In this document: positions 56,684-64,000 of the stretch, in pieces
Numbering within the stretch: position 1 is the first letter of the stretch
Layout: each line of letters begins with the position of its first letter
Assembly (NCBI RefSeq): GCF_019166065.1
Contig: NZ_JAHTBN010000002.1
Coordinates: 714,639-778,638, forward strand
Source of the DNA: Candidimonas humi
GTDB lineage: Bacteria > Pseudomonadota > Gammaproteobacteria > Burkholderiales > Burkholderiaceae_B
Reading direction: 5' to 3'
DNA length: 64,000 nucleotides
Position numbers and translations under genes: made by a program
Notes under the pieces: model-generated
Told to the model about the DNA's origin: nothing
Database searches by the model: none
What the model saw: the letters and a program-made list of their open reading frames with translations, nothing else

Positions 56684-57934
56684 TTACTTCGCCCAGGTGA
56701 AAGGCAGCTTGGGCAGGTCTTGCATCTTCTTGTAGCGGGTCGGCCAGACGGTGTGGTATTCCTTGCCCTCGAGCTGCAGGATCAGGCCCTGGCCCTTGAT
56801 GTTCTGGCCGGTCTTGTCGAACTGCACGCCCGCCCACGGCATCACGATCTGCTCGGCATCGAGATTGGTGGACTCGAGCGCCTTGCGGATGGCCTCGGGC
56901 TTGGTCGAGCCGGCACGGTCGATGGCCTCGGCCAGCACCAGGATGCCTTGCAGGGAACGGGCGCTGTTGCCGTTGAGTTCCTTGCCCGAGCGCGCCTTGA
57001 ACATGTCGTTGACCTGCTTGATGATGGGCTTGGCCGTGTACAGGTCGTTGGACCATACGTCGCGGGTGAGCACGCCTTGCACTTGCGGGCCGACCTCGGA
57101 GATGAAGCGCGAATCGATGAAGCCGGCGTCGTTGGCCAGCATGATGGGCGGCGCGTAGTTCATCTGGCGCATGGTGCGCACGAACAGCATGGCGTCCGAG
57201 GTGTAGCTGGCGAAGATGGCGACGTCGGGCTTGGCCGCGGCGAGCTTCTGGGTCTCGGAATTCAGCGAGGGCGAGCCGGCCGAATAGGCGATGTTGGCGA
57301 CGATCTTGCGCTGGGTGCCCTTGACGAACTTCTGTACCGCCTTGTAGGTGTTGACGCCGAAGTCGGTGTTCTCGTAGACCACGGCGATCTTCTGGGTGGG
57401 CACCTGCTTGACGCCGTTGAGGAACTCCATCATGTTGCCGACGAAGGTCTCGTCGTTGGGCGTGGTGCGGAAGAACCACTTGTAGCCGCGCTCGGTCAGG
57501 TCGGGGCTGCTGGATTCGCCGTTCACGTAGGGGATCTGGCGCTGTTCGGTGATGCGGCTGGAGGTCTTGGTGACGGCTGACTGGTAGGCTCCGACCAGGG
57601 CCACGACGTGTTCCTGGTCGATGAGGCGCTGGGCCTCGGCCTGGCCGACGTCGGGCTTGCCTTGGGAATCGGCGAAGATCACCTGGATCTTGGCGCCGCC
57701 CAGATGGGGCAGGCCGGCGCCCGCGGCCAGCGGGATGCCCTTGAGCTCGGGATGGGCCTTGTTGACGATGTCTTCGGCCAGTTCGATGGCCTGCTTGAGT
57801 TCGATGCCGGTGGAAGCCAGCGAACCGGTCAGCGGGTAGATGGCGCCGATCTTGATGACCTGGTCCTGCGCGCTGGCACCCTGGGTCATGGCCATGCCCA
57901 GGCTTGCGAGCAGCACTGCGACGAGTTTCTTCAT
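56684..57934 (-). CDS. Liv-type (LivJ/LivK) ABC substrate-binding protein
   Basis: A 416-residue periplasmic receptor. A signal peptide (MKKLVAVLLASLGMAMTQGA) is followed by VIKIGAIYPLTGSLASTGIELKQAIELA, the Leu/Ile/Val-binding type pattern. The start at 57934 is set by the signal; a longer frame to 58123 is not supported. It is the first gene of the reverse operon livK-type, livH, livM, livG, livF and delivers branched-chain amino acids or an amide to it. Confidence 0.92.
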   Translation of the reverse strand: MKKLVAVLLASLGMAMTQGASAQDQVIKIGAIYPLTGSLASTGIELKQAIELAEDIVNKAHPELKGIPLAAGAGLPHLGGAKIQVIFADSQGKPDVGQAEAQRLIDQEHVVALVGAYQSAVTKTSSRITEQRQIPYVNGESSSPDLTERGYKWFFRTTPNDETFVGNMMEFLNGVKQVPTQKIAVVYENTDFGVNTYKAVQKFVKGTQRKIVANIAYSAGSPSLNSETQKLAAAKPDVAIFASYTSDAMLFVRTMRQMNYAPPIMLANDAGFIDSRFISEVGPQVQGVLTRDVWSNDLYTAKPIIKQVNDMFKARSGKELNGNSARSLQGILVLAEAIDRAGSTKPEAIRKALESTNLDAEQIVMPWAGVQFDKTGQNIKGQGLILQLEGKEYHTVWPTRYKKMQDLPKLPFTWAK

Positions 57935-58183
57935 CGTTTGTCTCCTGATGGGTTTGAGGTGAAGAACGGAAACCCTTGATGGATAAATGTTCGCGTCTGG
58001 TAATGCGCGAATCTGGTGATCGATCTGGAAAACCCCGGGGCCTAATATGTACATGTGGAACGCCTCGGGGGAAAGCCTGAAGTCCTTACGGCAAATACAA
58101 GGGTCTGCGCGGCAAGAAATCAAGGTATGCAGGCAAATAATACAAAGACTTGGATAATTGAAGGCCTTGGCTATCTATATACG

Positions 58184-58957
58184 TCAGAATGCGGCCAGGG
58201 TGGTATTGGGGATATCGGTAATGAGCATGTGGCCCGGCCTGTGGGTGATGGCAATCGGCGGCTTGGCCGCGCGGATGGCTTCTTGCGGGGTGACGCCGCA
58301 GGCCCAGAACACCGGCAGTTCGTCGGCGCGCACTTCGACCGAGTCGCCGTAGTCGGGCTGGGACAGGTCGCCGATGCCGATCAGCGCCGGGTCGCCGATG
58401 TGTATCGGCGCGCCGTGCACGGCGGGAAAGCGGCTGGTGACCTGGATCGAGCGTATCGCGTCGGCGGCCTTCATGGGCCGCATCGATACCACCAGCTTGC
58501 CGCCGAAGGGGCCGGCGGCCCGATTGTCGATGGAACTGCGGTACATCGGGACGTTGCGGTTTTCCTGGATGTGGCGCACCGGTATGCCTTCTTGTATCAG
58601 CATCTGCTCGAACGAGAACGAGCAGCCTATGGCGAACACAACGAAGTCGGGCTGCCAGGCGTCGGACAGCGAGGCCAGTTCGCCGTCCAGCTTGCCGTCG
58701 CGATAGACGTAGTAGCCGGGGATGTCGGTGCGTATGTCGAGATCCCGGCCCAGGGCCTCGATATTCCATTGCCCGGGCTCGCCCACGCCCAGCAGCGGGC
58801 AGGGCTTGGGGTTGCGCTGGCAGAAGCGCATGAAGTCGTCCGCGTACTGGCCGGGCAGTATGGCCAGGTTGGCCTGGGCGTAGGCGCCGCAATAGCCTGC
58901 GGTGGGGGCATGGAACTTGCCCGCGCGTACTTGCTGCCTGAATTCCTGAGGTGTCAT
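58184..58957 (-). CDS. DUF1445 putative hydro-lyase (YcsI/UPF0317 family)
   Basis: A 257-residue protein matching the D-glutamate cyclase-like/hydro-lyase DUF1445 family: [30 protein letters not shown] at the start (shortened: [17 protein letters not shown]), [26 protein letters not shown] and [13 protein letters not shown]. The start at 58957 is the family start; a longer frame to 59092 is unsupported. These proteins are often linked to urea/allophanate or oxoproline-type metabolism. Divergent from a LysR gene. Reaction uncertain. Confidence 0.82.
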   Translation of the reverse strand: MTPQEFRQQVRAGKFHAPTAGYCGAYAQANLAILPGQYADDFMRFCQRNPKPCPLLGVGEPGQWNIEALGRDLDIRTDIPGYYVYRDGKLDGELASLSDAWQPDFVVFAIGCSFSFEQMLIQEGIPVRHIQENRNVPMYRSSIDNRAAGPFGGKLVVSMRPMKAADAIRSIQVTSRFPAVHGAPIHIGDPALIGIGDLSQPDYGDSVEVRADELPVFWACGVTPQEAIRAAKPPIAITHRPGHMLITDIPNTTLAAF

Positions 58958-59102
58958 GGCTTGCGGTTCCGAAGGCTGTTGCGGATTTCCGTGAGGATGG
59001 CCGAAGGTGTCGAGTCTTGCGTCGGCGTGGCGCCTGGAATTCGTCCGGGGCTCACCGAGCGTCGAATATGGGTGAAGCATAGGATCAAACAAATATTTTT
59101 TC

Positions 59103-59124
59103 TATCGATTTTTTGTGCGCGATA
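59103..59124. promoter_or_regulatory. dyad in the DUF1445/LysR divergent gap
   Basis: TATCG-N12-CGATA (perfect 5-bp arms) lies 46 bp before the LysR GTG, in an AT-rich region with a TATAGT element just after (59129-59134). The position and spacing resemble a LysR recognition site. Confidence 0.45.
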
Positions 59125-59169
59125 TCGTATAGTTTTTCTTAACAAGAAAATGCCGCGCCGCGCACACTC

Positions 59170-60108
59170 GTGAATACACGGTTCATCGAAACTTTCGTTA
59201 CCCTGGCCCAGCTCAAGAGTTTCAGGGCCACGGCCAGCGCCCTGCACGCCACGCCCGCGGCGATTTCGCTGCGGCTCAAAAGCCTGGAAGACGAACTGGG
59301 CGCCGAACTGGTCGACCGCTCGTCCAAGACCTTCCGCCTCACGCCCAGCGGGCGCCACTTATTGACCCAGGCGCGTTCGGTGGTCGAGGCCGTGCACCAG
59401 TTGCAGCTTGCCGCCCACCAGGAAGACGCGGTGCGGGGCAGCCTGCGCCTGGGGGTCAACGAGACGGTGGTGCATAGCTGGCTGGCGCACTACCTGAAGC
59501 AGCTCAACCGCGATTACCCGGAACTGGATGTCGAGCTCGTGGTCGAGATCAGCAGCGTGCTGCAGAAGCAACTGCTGGCGGGCGACCTGGACCTGGTGTT
59601 CCGGGTCGAGGGCATAGACAACGACAAAGTCGTTTCCGACGCGCTGGCGGTCTACCCCGTGCGCTGGATCGCCAAGAAGAACTTCCTGCCGCGCGGCAGG
59701 AAGGACCTGGTGCGCAATGTGCTCAAGTACCCGGTGCTGACTTTCGGGCGCGGCACCGCGCCGCAGCGGGCGATCGAGCAGATCGTGGCCAACCTGGCCA
59801 GCCAGGCGGACATTCCTCCCGGCAGGGCGCGCGTGCTCTGCTCGCCTTCCGTGGCGGCCATAGTGCGGCTGCTGCAGAACGGCTTCGGCGTGGCCGCGAT
59901 CCCGGCGCTGTTCGTGGTCGACGAGATCGCCAGCGGGGCGTTCGTCGAGCTGCCCGTGCAGCCGGCGCCGCCTTCGGTGGTGATTTCAATGTGCTGGCAC
60001 GCCGATGCCAAGCGGCACGTGCATACCGCGGCCAACGCGGCCCGCCTGGCTTGCGAGTATTACTGCAAGCACACGGACCGCCGGCTGGTGGAAGCCATAC
60101 TCGGCTGA
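59170..60108 (+). CDS. LysR-family transcriptional regulator, GTG start
   Basis: A 312-residue LysR protein starting at GTG with NTRFIETFVTLAQLKSFRAT, recognition region TPAAISLRLKSLEDELG and an effector domain. Divergent from the DUF1445 gene and its likely regulator. It is convergent with the ABC ATPase gene at 60267. Inducer unknown. Confidence 0.92.
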   Translation: MNTRFIETFVTLAQLKSFRATASALHATPAAISLRLKSLEDELGAELVDRSSKTFRLTPSGRHLLTQARSVVEAVHQLQLAAHQEDAVRGSLRLGVNETVVHSWLAHYLKQLNRDYPELDVELVVEISSVLQKQLLAGDLDLVFRVEGIDNDKVVSDALAVYPVRWIAKKNFLPRGRKDLVRNVLKYPVLTFGRGTAPQRAIEQIVANLASQADIPPGRARVLCSPSVAAIVRLLQNGFGVAAIPALFVVDEIASGAFVELPVQPAPPSVVISMCWHADAKRHVHTAANAARLACEYYCKHTDRRLVEAILG

Positions 60109-60266
60109 AGCGTAACGGGTAATGGCCCCGGGCTGCTGCGTTCGCCGCCCATCCCCGGGCGTGCATGCGGCGCGGCTTGAGCAGGCGCGGCATGGTCTTT
60201 GCGGGGCTATCCGGCTCTGGACAAGGCGCATCGGCCGCGTTTGCGGCGCACTGCGGGGCCCGATGA

Positions 60267-61568
60267 TCAGGATTCGATGTCTTCGAGGCTGAAGGTCTCG
60301 GCCTGGTCGTCGTAGGAAAAGATCTCGGCGTAGCGGCCCCAGTTGATGACGGATTCCAGGGTTTCTTCGGCGGCGCTGTCGGACAGGAAGTCTTCCAGTT
60401 CCTGCTCGAAGCGCACGCGGGGGGCGCGGTGGCCGGGCCGCTCGTTGAGCACCGCGCGGATGCGCGCCGCCATGGGCACCGAGCGCAGCAGCCGTTCGGC
60501 GAACATCTGCTTGCGTTCCTGGGTGCCGCCGTCGGCGAAGGCCTTGCCGGCCGGGGTCAGGATGATGTCGCCCTCGCGCACATCGGCGAAGCCCAGGTGC
60601 TGCAGCATTTCCGCCACGGGAAACAGGTCGTCGACTTCCAGGTGCTGGGTGCGGGCGATTTCCGGCAGGTCGGCGCGGCCGTTGTAGGGGGCCATGGCCA
60701 GGGTTTCCATCAGGCCGGCCATCAGGTTGGTCGACACCTGCGGCAGCCAGGTGCCGAGCTCGAGTTCCTTGCGTATGCCGCCGGCCGCGGAACGTGCGGT
60801 CATGCGGGCGTAGATGTCGTCCACCAGGCGGCGGAAGGCCGGATCCAGGCGGTTGCGCGGGTGCGGGAAGGGCACTTTGATTTCGGCGATCACGCGGCCC
60901 GGGTTGGACGACAGCACCAGGATGCGGTCGCACATGAAGACCGCTTCTTCGATGTTGTGCGTGACGATCAGCACCGATTCAATCTTGAGGCGCCGCTCGT
61001 TCCAGAGGTCCAGCAGGTCGGTGCGCAGGGTTTCCGCCGTCAGCACGTCCAGCGCCGAGAAGGGCTCGTCCATCAGCAGCACGGTCGGGTCCACCACCAG
61101 CGCCCGGGCGAAGCCGACGCGCTGGCGCATGCCGCCCGACAGTTCGCGCGGATAGGCGTTCTCGAAGCCGTCCAGGCCGATCAGGTCGATGGCGGCCAGC
61201 GCACGCTGGCGCCGTTCCTGGGCCGGCACGCCGAGTGCCTCCAGGCCGGCCTCGACGTTCTGCAGCACGGTCAGCCAGGGAAACAGCGCGAAGGTCTGGA
61301 ACACCATGGCCACGCCTTCGGCTGGCCCGTCGAGCTCGGCACCGCGATAGGTGACGCTGCCGCCGCTGGGCCGGATCAGGCCTGCGATGATGCGCAGCAA
61401 AGTGGATTTGCCCGAGCCGGAACGCCCCAGCAGGCCCACGATTTCCTTGCGGCCCAGGCTCAGGTTGACGTCGTCGAGCACCAGCAGCTCGTCCTGGGGC
61501 TTGCTGAAGCCGCGCCGCACGTTCTGCACGCGCAGGATTTCGTTCGGATTGGCGGTGTAATCAAGCAT
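60267..61568 (-). CDS. ABC transporter ATPase with a C-terminal AAA-associated domain
   Basis: A 433-residue ATPase. The N-terminal half is a nitrate/sulfonate/taurine-type ATPase (Walker A GRSGSGKS, signature [10 protein letters not shown], Walker B LLMDEPFSALD). The C-terminal half after about residue 290 is an AAA-associated domain (LMAGLMETLAMAPYNGRADL) seen in some nitrate/sulfonate-type importers. It should power the permease encoded upstream. A palindromic element lies between the two genes. Confidence 0.9.
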   Translation of the reverse strand: MLDYTANPNEILRVQNVRRGFSKPQDELLVLDDVNLSLGRKEIVGLLGRSGSGKSTLLRIIAGLIRPSGGSVTYRGAELDGPAEGVAMVFQTFALFPWLTVLQNVEAGLEALGVPAQERRQRALAAIDLIGLDGFENAYPRELSGGMRQRVGFARALVVDPTVLLMDEPFSALDVLTAETLRTDLLDLWNERRLKIESVLIVTHNIEEAVFMCDRILVLSSNPGRVIAEIKVPFPHPRNRLDPAFRRLVDDIYARMTARSAAGGIRKELELGTWLPQVSTNLMAGLMETLAMAPYNGRADLPEIARTQHLEVDDLFPVAEMLQHLGFADVREGDIILTPAGKAFADGGTQERKQMFAERLLRSVPMAARIRAVLNERPGHRAPRVRFEQELEDFLSDSAAEETLESVINWGRYAEIFSYDDQAETFSLEDIES

Positions 61569-61662
61569 GGTGTGGCCTTGAACTGACGGGTGAGGCCGGG
61601 CCCGCAGGCGCGGCCATGTCGGGTACAGCGGTGTGGAGATCGTGCATCTTGATGCCAGACTT

Positions 61663-61827
61663 TAGTGTCGTGTCTCAGAAGTTCGCACCCATGAAATTGC
61701 GTTTTCGCGCGCAGAGCGGCGTTGCAAATCCTCGCGATAGTTACGACTATCGCTGCGGTTTGCGCCTTGCTCTGCACACGAATCCATCAATTTCATTATG
61801 GGCACGAACTTCTGAGACACGACACTA
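61663..61827. mobile_element. 165-bp palindromic MITE-like element inside an ABC operon
   Basis: Flanked by TA on both sides. The outer 21 bp (GTGTCGTGTCTCAGAAGTTCG) are identical as an inverted repeat; homology continues inward (CCCAT, TGAAATTG, GCAGAGC) to a perfect GCGATAGT-TACG-ACTATCGC apex at 61734-61753. Length, TA flanks and lack of an ORF fit a miniature inverted-repeat transposable element. It lies between the permease stop and the ATPase start, so the operon transcript would contain a long hairpin. Confidence 0.75.
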
Positions 61828-61840
61828 GTATGAACAGGCC

Positions 61841-63598
61841 TTAATCCATGCGCAGCCTGGCGTCCGCGTAGGCATACAGCGGGCGCCACAGCAGGCGGTT
61901 GACCAGGGTGACGAACAGGGACATGACCGCTATTCCCAGGATGATCTTGGGGAAGTTGCCGGCGGTGGTGTTGTGTGCGATATAGGCGCCCAACCCATGC
62001 GCGGCCACCTTGTCGTTGCCCCAGGACACGTATTCGGAGACGATGCTGGCATTCCAGGCCCCGCCCGCGGCGGTGATGGCGCCGGTGACGTAATAGGGAA
62101 ATATGCCGGGCAGCATGACCTGCTTCCACCACTGCCAGCCGCGGATCCGGAAGTTGGCCGCGGCTTCCTTGAAGTCGTTGGGAAAGGCCGAGGTGCCGGC
62201 GATCACGTTGAACAATATGTACCACTGCGTGCCCAAAATGATGAGCGGCGACAGCCAGATGTCGGGGTTCAGGTGGTATCTGACGATGAGCACCACGAAC
62301 ACCGGGAACAGCAGGTTGGCCGGGAAGGCTGCCAGGAATTGCGCCAGCGGCTGCACTTTCTCGGACAGCGCCGGGCGCAGGCCGATCAGCACGCCCAGCG
62401 GCACCCACACCAGCGTGGCGAGCGCAATCAGCACCATGACGCGCAGCAGGGTGATGGCGCCCAGCACGAAGACGTGGCCCACTTCGGACAGGCTGACGCC
62501 GGTGCTGACATAGGCCACTACCCGGTACAGCACGTACAGCGTCACCAGCACGATGAGCAGCACCCAGGCCGCGTCGGCCAGCTTGGACGGCGGGCGCGTT
62601 TCGGCGGCCGGGGCCGGGTCGCGGCCGCTGCGGCGGACGGCGGCAAAGGCCATGGGCAGCCGGGCCAGCGCCGCCAGCACCCCGCCCAGGGGCTTGAGCA
62701 ACTGGGTGATCAGGCGCGTGCGCCGCACCAGGTCCAGCAGCCAGGATTCCGGGGTGGTGGCCGACATGGTGTTTTCCATGCGGAACTTGTCGGCCCAGGC
62801 CACCAGCGGACGGAACAGCAACTGGTCATAGGCGAGGATGACCAGCGCCATGGTCAGGATGACGTAGCCGACGGCCGCCAGGTCGCGGTGCTCTATGGCT
62901 GTGGCCAGGTAGGCGCCGACCCCGGGCAGGGTGATGGTGTGGTTGCCCACCGTGATGGCTTCGGAGGCCACCACGAAGAACCAGCCGCCCGACATCGACA
63001 TCATCATGTTCCAGACCAGGCCGGGCATGGCGAAGGGCACTTCCAGCTTCCAGAAGCGCTGCCAGGGGCTGAGCCGGAAGTTGCGCGCCACTTCCTGCAG
63101 GTCGCGCGGCACCGTGCGCATGGACTGGTAGAAGCTGAAGGCCATGTTCCAGGCCTGGCTGGTGAAGATGGCGAAGATGGCGGCGCACTCGGCCCCGACC
63201 ACGCGGCCCGGGAACAGCGCCAGGAAGAAGGTGACGGTGAACGAGATGTACCCGAGCACCGGCACTGACTGCAGGATGTCCAGGATGGGCACGAGTATTT
63301 TTTCGGCGCGCCGGCTCTTGGCGGCGATCGTGCCGTAGACCAGGGTGAAGATCAGCGAGGCGCACATGGCCGCCAGCATGCGCAGGGTGGTGCGCAGGGC
63401 ATAGTCCGGCAGCGCCCCCGGCGACAGCGAGATCGCCTGGGTCTGCAGTACCGAGATGGGCGCCATGGTCTGGTGATAGCCCACGACCCCCATGGCGATC
63501 AGGCAGATGATCAGCGGAAAGGCGATGAAATCCCAGCGATTGGGCAAGAGCCGCGACGCGGAGGCGCTGAACGAGGGACTGAGGATATTCAAACGCAT
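61841..63598 (-). CDS. double-domain ABC transporter permease, nitrate/sulfonate type
   Basis: A 585-residue protein with two permease domains fused, each with about six helices. The two EAA-like loops are seen at LQEVARNFRLSPWQRFWKLEVPFA (shortened: QEVARNFRLSPWQRF) and DFKEAAANFRIRGWQWW. One protein thus replaces the usual permease dimer. It pairs with the AAA-associated ATPase downstream. No substrate-binding protein is in the window; it may be just outside or elsewhere. Confidence 0.9.
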   Translation of the reverse strand: MRLNILSPSFSASASRLLPNRWDFIAFPLIICLIAMGVVGYHQTMAPISVLQTQAISLSPGALPDYALRTTLRMLAAMCASLIFTLVYGTIAAKSRRAEKILVPILDILQSVPVLGYISFTVTFFLALFPGRVVGAECAAIFAIFTSQAWNMAFSFYQSMRTVPRDLQEVARNFRLSPWQRFWKLEVPFAMPGLVWNMMMSMSGGWFFVVASEAITVGNHTITLPGVGAYLATAIEHRDLAAVGYVILTMALVILAYDQLLFRPLVAWADKFRMENTMSATTPESWLLDLVRRTRLITQLLKPLGGVLAALARLPMAFAAVRRSGRDPAPAAETRPPSKLADAAWVLLIVLVTLYVLYRVVAYVSTGVSLSEVGHVFVLGAITLLRVMVLIALATLVWVPLGVLIGLRPALSEKVQPLAQFLAAFPANLLFPVFVVLIVRYHLNPDIWLSPLIILGTQWYILFNVIAGTSAFPNDFKEAAANFRIRGWQWWKQVMLPGIFPYYVTGAITAAGGAWNASIVSEYVSWGNDKVAAHGLGAYIAHNTTAGNFPKIILGIAVMSLFVTLVNRLLWRPLYAYADARLRMD

Positions 63599-64000
63599 GT
63601 AACAGTTCCGGCACGGTGGCGGGATCGCGGGCTTGGGCGACGGTGTAACGGGAATGGCGGTATTTTCGCCGAAGCGGCGGCGACCGGGGAGAAATATCCG
63701 GAAAAGTTTCGATAAAACCGGGACGGTTTAGCTAAAACCGCGACGACGAGACGCTATCACACTCTCGATGACAGGCGCAATCGCGTCGGGCGCCGCCGCG
63801 TCGGGCGCCGCTATGCGGCGCAGGGAAGGGGCGGCGGTACAGTTCGTCGCTCGGTCGGGTTCTTCTGTCGCGGCTAGGGCCTGTTCACACTAAAAGGGGT
63901 ACCACATGGTCACAAAACAAGCTGTCCATCAAGGCGCGAAGCGCAGCCGTGGTGGTTCCACGGCGAGCATGAGCAACGCCGAGGGGCGGGTTGTTTTGTG
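63599..64000. promoter_or_regulatory. 402-bp region upstream of the permease gene
   Basis: No gene is supported. It holds two 13-bp direct repeats, TAAAACCGGGACG (63713-63725) and TAAAACCGCGACG (63733-63745), exactly 20 bp apart, which would place them on the same face of the helix as a regulator site. A repeat element begins at 63876 and runs off the window. Confidence 0.5.
63876..64000. repeat. palindromic intergenic repeat, truncated by the window
   Basis: Starts AGGGCCTGTTCACAC and contains CACAAAACAA (63911-63920) matched by TTGTTTTGTG at 63991-64000, a perfect 10-bp inverted pair, plus an inner GCCGTGG-N5-CCACGGC stem (63946-63964). The right side presumably continues the palindrome beyond 64000. 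No coding potential. Looks like a dispersed hairpin repeat or MITE. Confidence 0.6.

Noticed and set aside
61460..61828. Short reverse frame across the palindromic element
   Set aside because: Its residues translate the terminal repeats and stem, so it reflects the palindrome rather than a gene.

Overview
The window is GC-rich chromosomal DNA from a betaproteobacterium, most likely Alcaligenaceae (Bordetella/Achromobacter/Pusillimonas type). The evidence is indirect: three orphan Bug-type (tripartite tricarboxylate receptor) binding proteins, five LysR regulators (most divergent from catabolic genes), many solute ABC transporters and soxCD. No rRNA, tRNA, CRISPR array, prophage or intact insertion sequence was recognised. 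Nearly all of it is accessory transport and catabolism.

Layout. 1-801: a LacI regulator cut by the window edge. 0.9-14 kb: three LysR modules, each pairing a regulator with a secreted Bug receptor and soluble enzymes. These are a LysR/Bug pair followed by an SDR; a lactate/malate-type dehydrogenase, cupin and Bug, followed by a DapA-like lyase and an MBL hydrolase; and an enolase-superfamily enzyme, Bug and hydrolase. An IS3-like remnant lies at 3.03-3.18 kb. 14.2-15.9 kb: an MFS exporter and a small parvulin. 15.9-29.7 kb: a peptide/D-amino-acid island with dadA and amidase, a LysR, an MlrC-type metallopeptidase, a dipeptide-type ABC transporter, a D-aminoacylase-like amidohydrolase and a PaiB-like protein.

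29.9-35.9 kb: an FmdE-domain protein, a PA0069-type radical SAM protein behind a near-consensus LexA box, a secreted L-asparaginase, a TacA/TacT-type toxin-antitoxin pair, an Asp/Glu racemase and a hydrolase. 36-43 kb: a second peptide-type ABC system with a GntR regulator; its binding protein and a C45-family acyltransferase/hydrolase are encoded convergently. 43.4-46.8 kb: soxC-soxD and a CLC channel. 47.2-50.8 kb: a fused hydantoinase/5-oxoprolinase. 50.9-52.4 kb: an Rrf2 regulator and epoxide-hydrolase-like protein in DNA that looks less GC-rich. 53.3-57.9 kb: a complete branched-chain amino acid (Liv) ABC operon. 58.2-60.1 kb: a DUF1445 hydro-lyase and divergent LysR. 60.3-63.6 kb: a nitrate/sulfonate-type ABC pair split by a 165-bp palindromic element. 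The window ends inside another palindromic repeat.

How the genes fit together: LysR or GntR regulators sit beside transporters and hydrolases, which suggests scavenging of organic acids, peptides, D-amino acids and N-acyl compounds. The strongest non-coding signals are the LexA box, perfect dyads in LysR-divergent gaps, the toxin-antitoxin operator and the palindromic mobile-element-like repeats. All functions are inferred from sequence motifs and recall of families; no searches were run.
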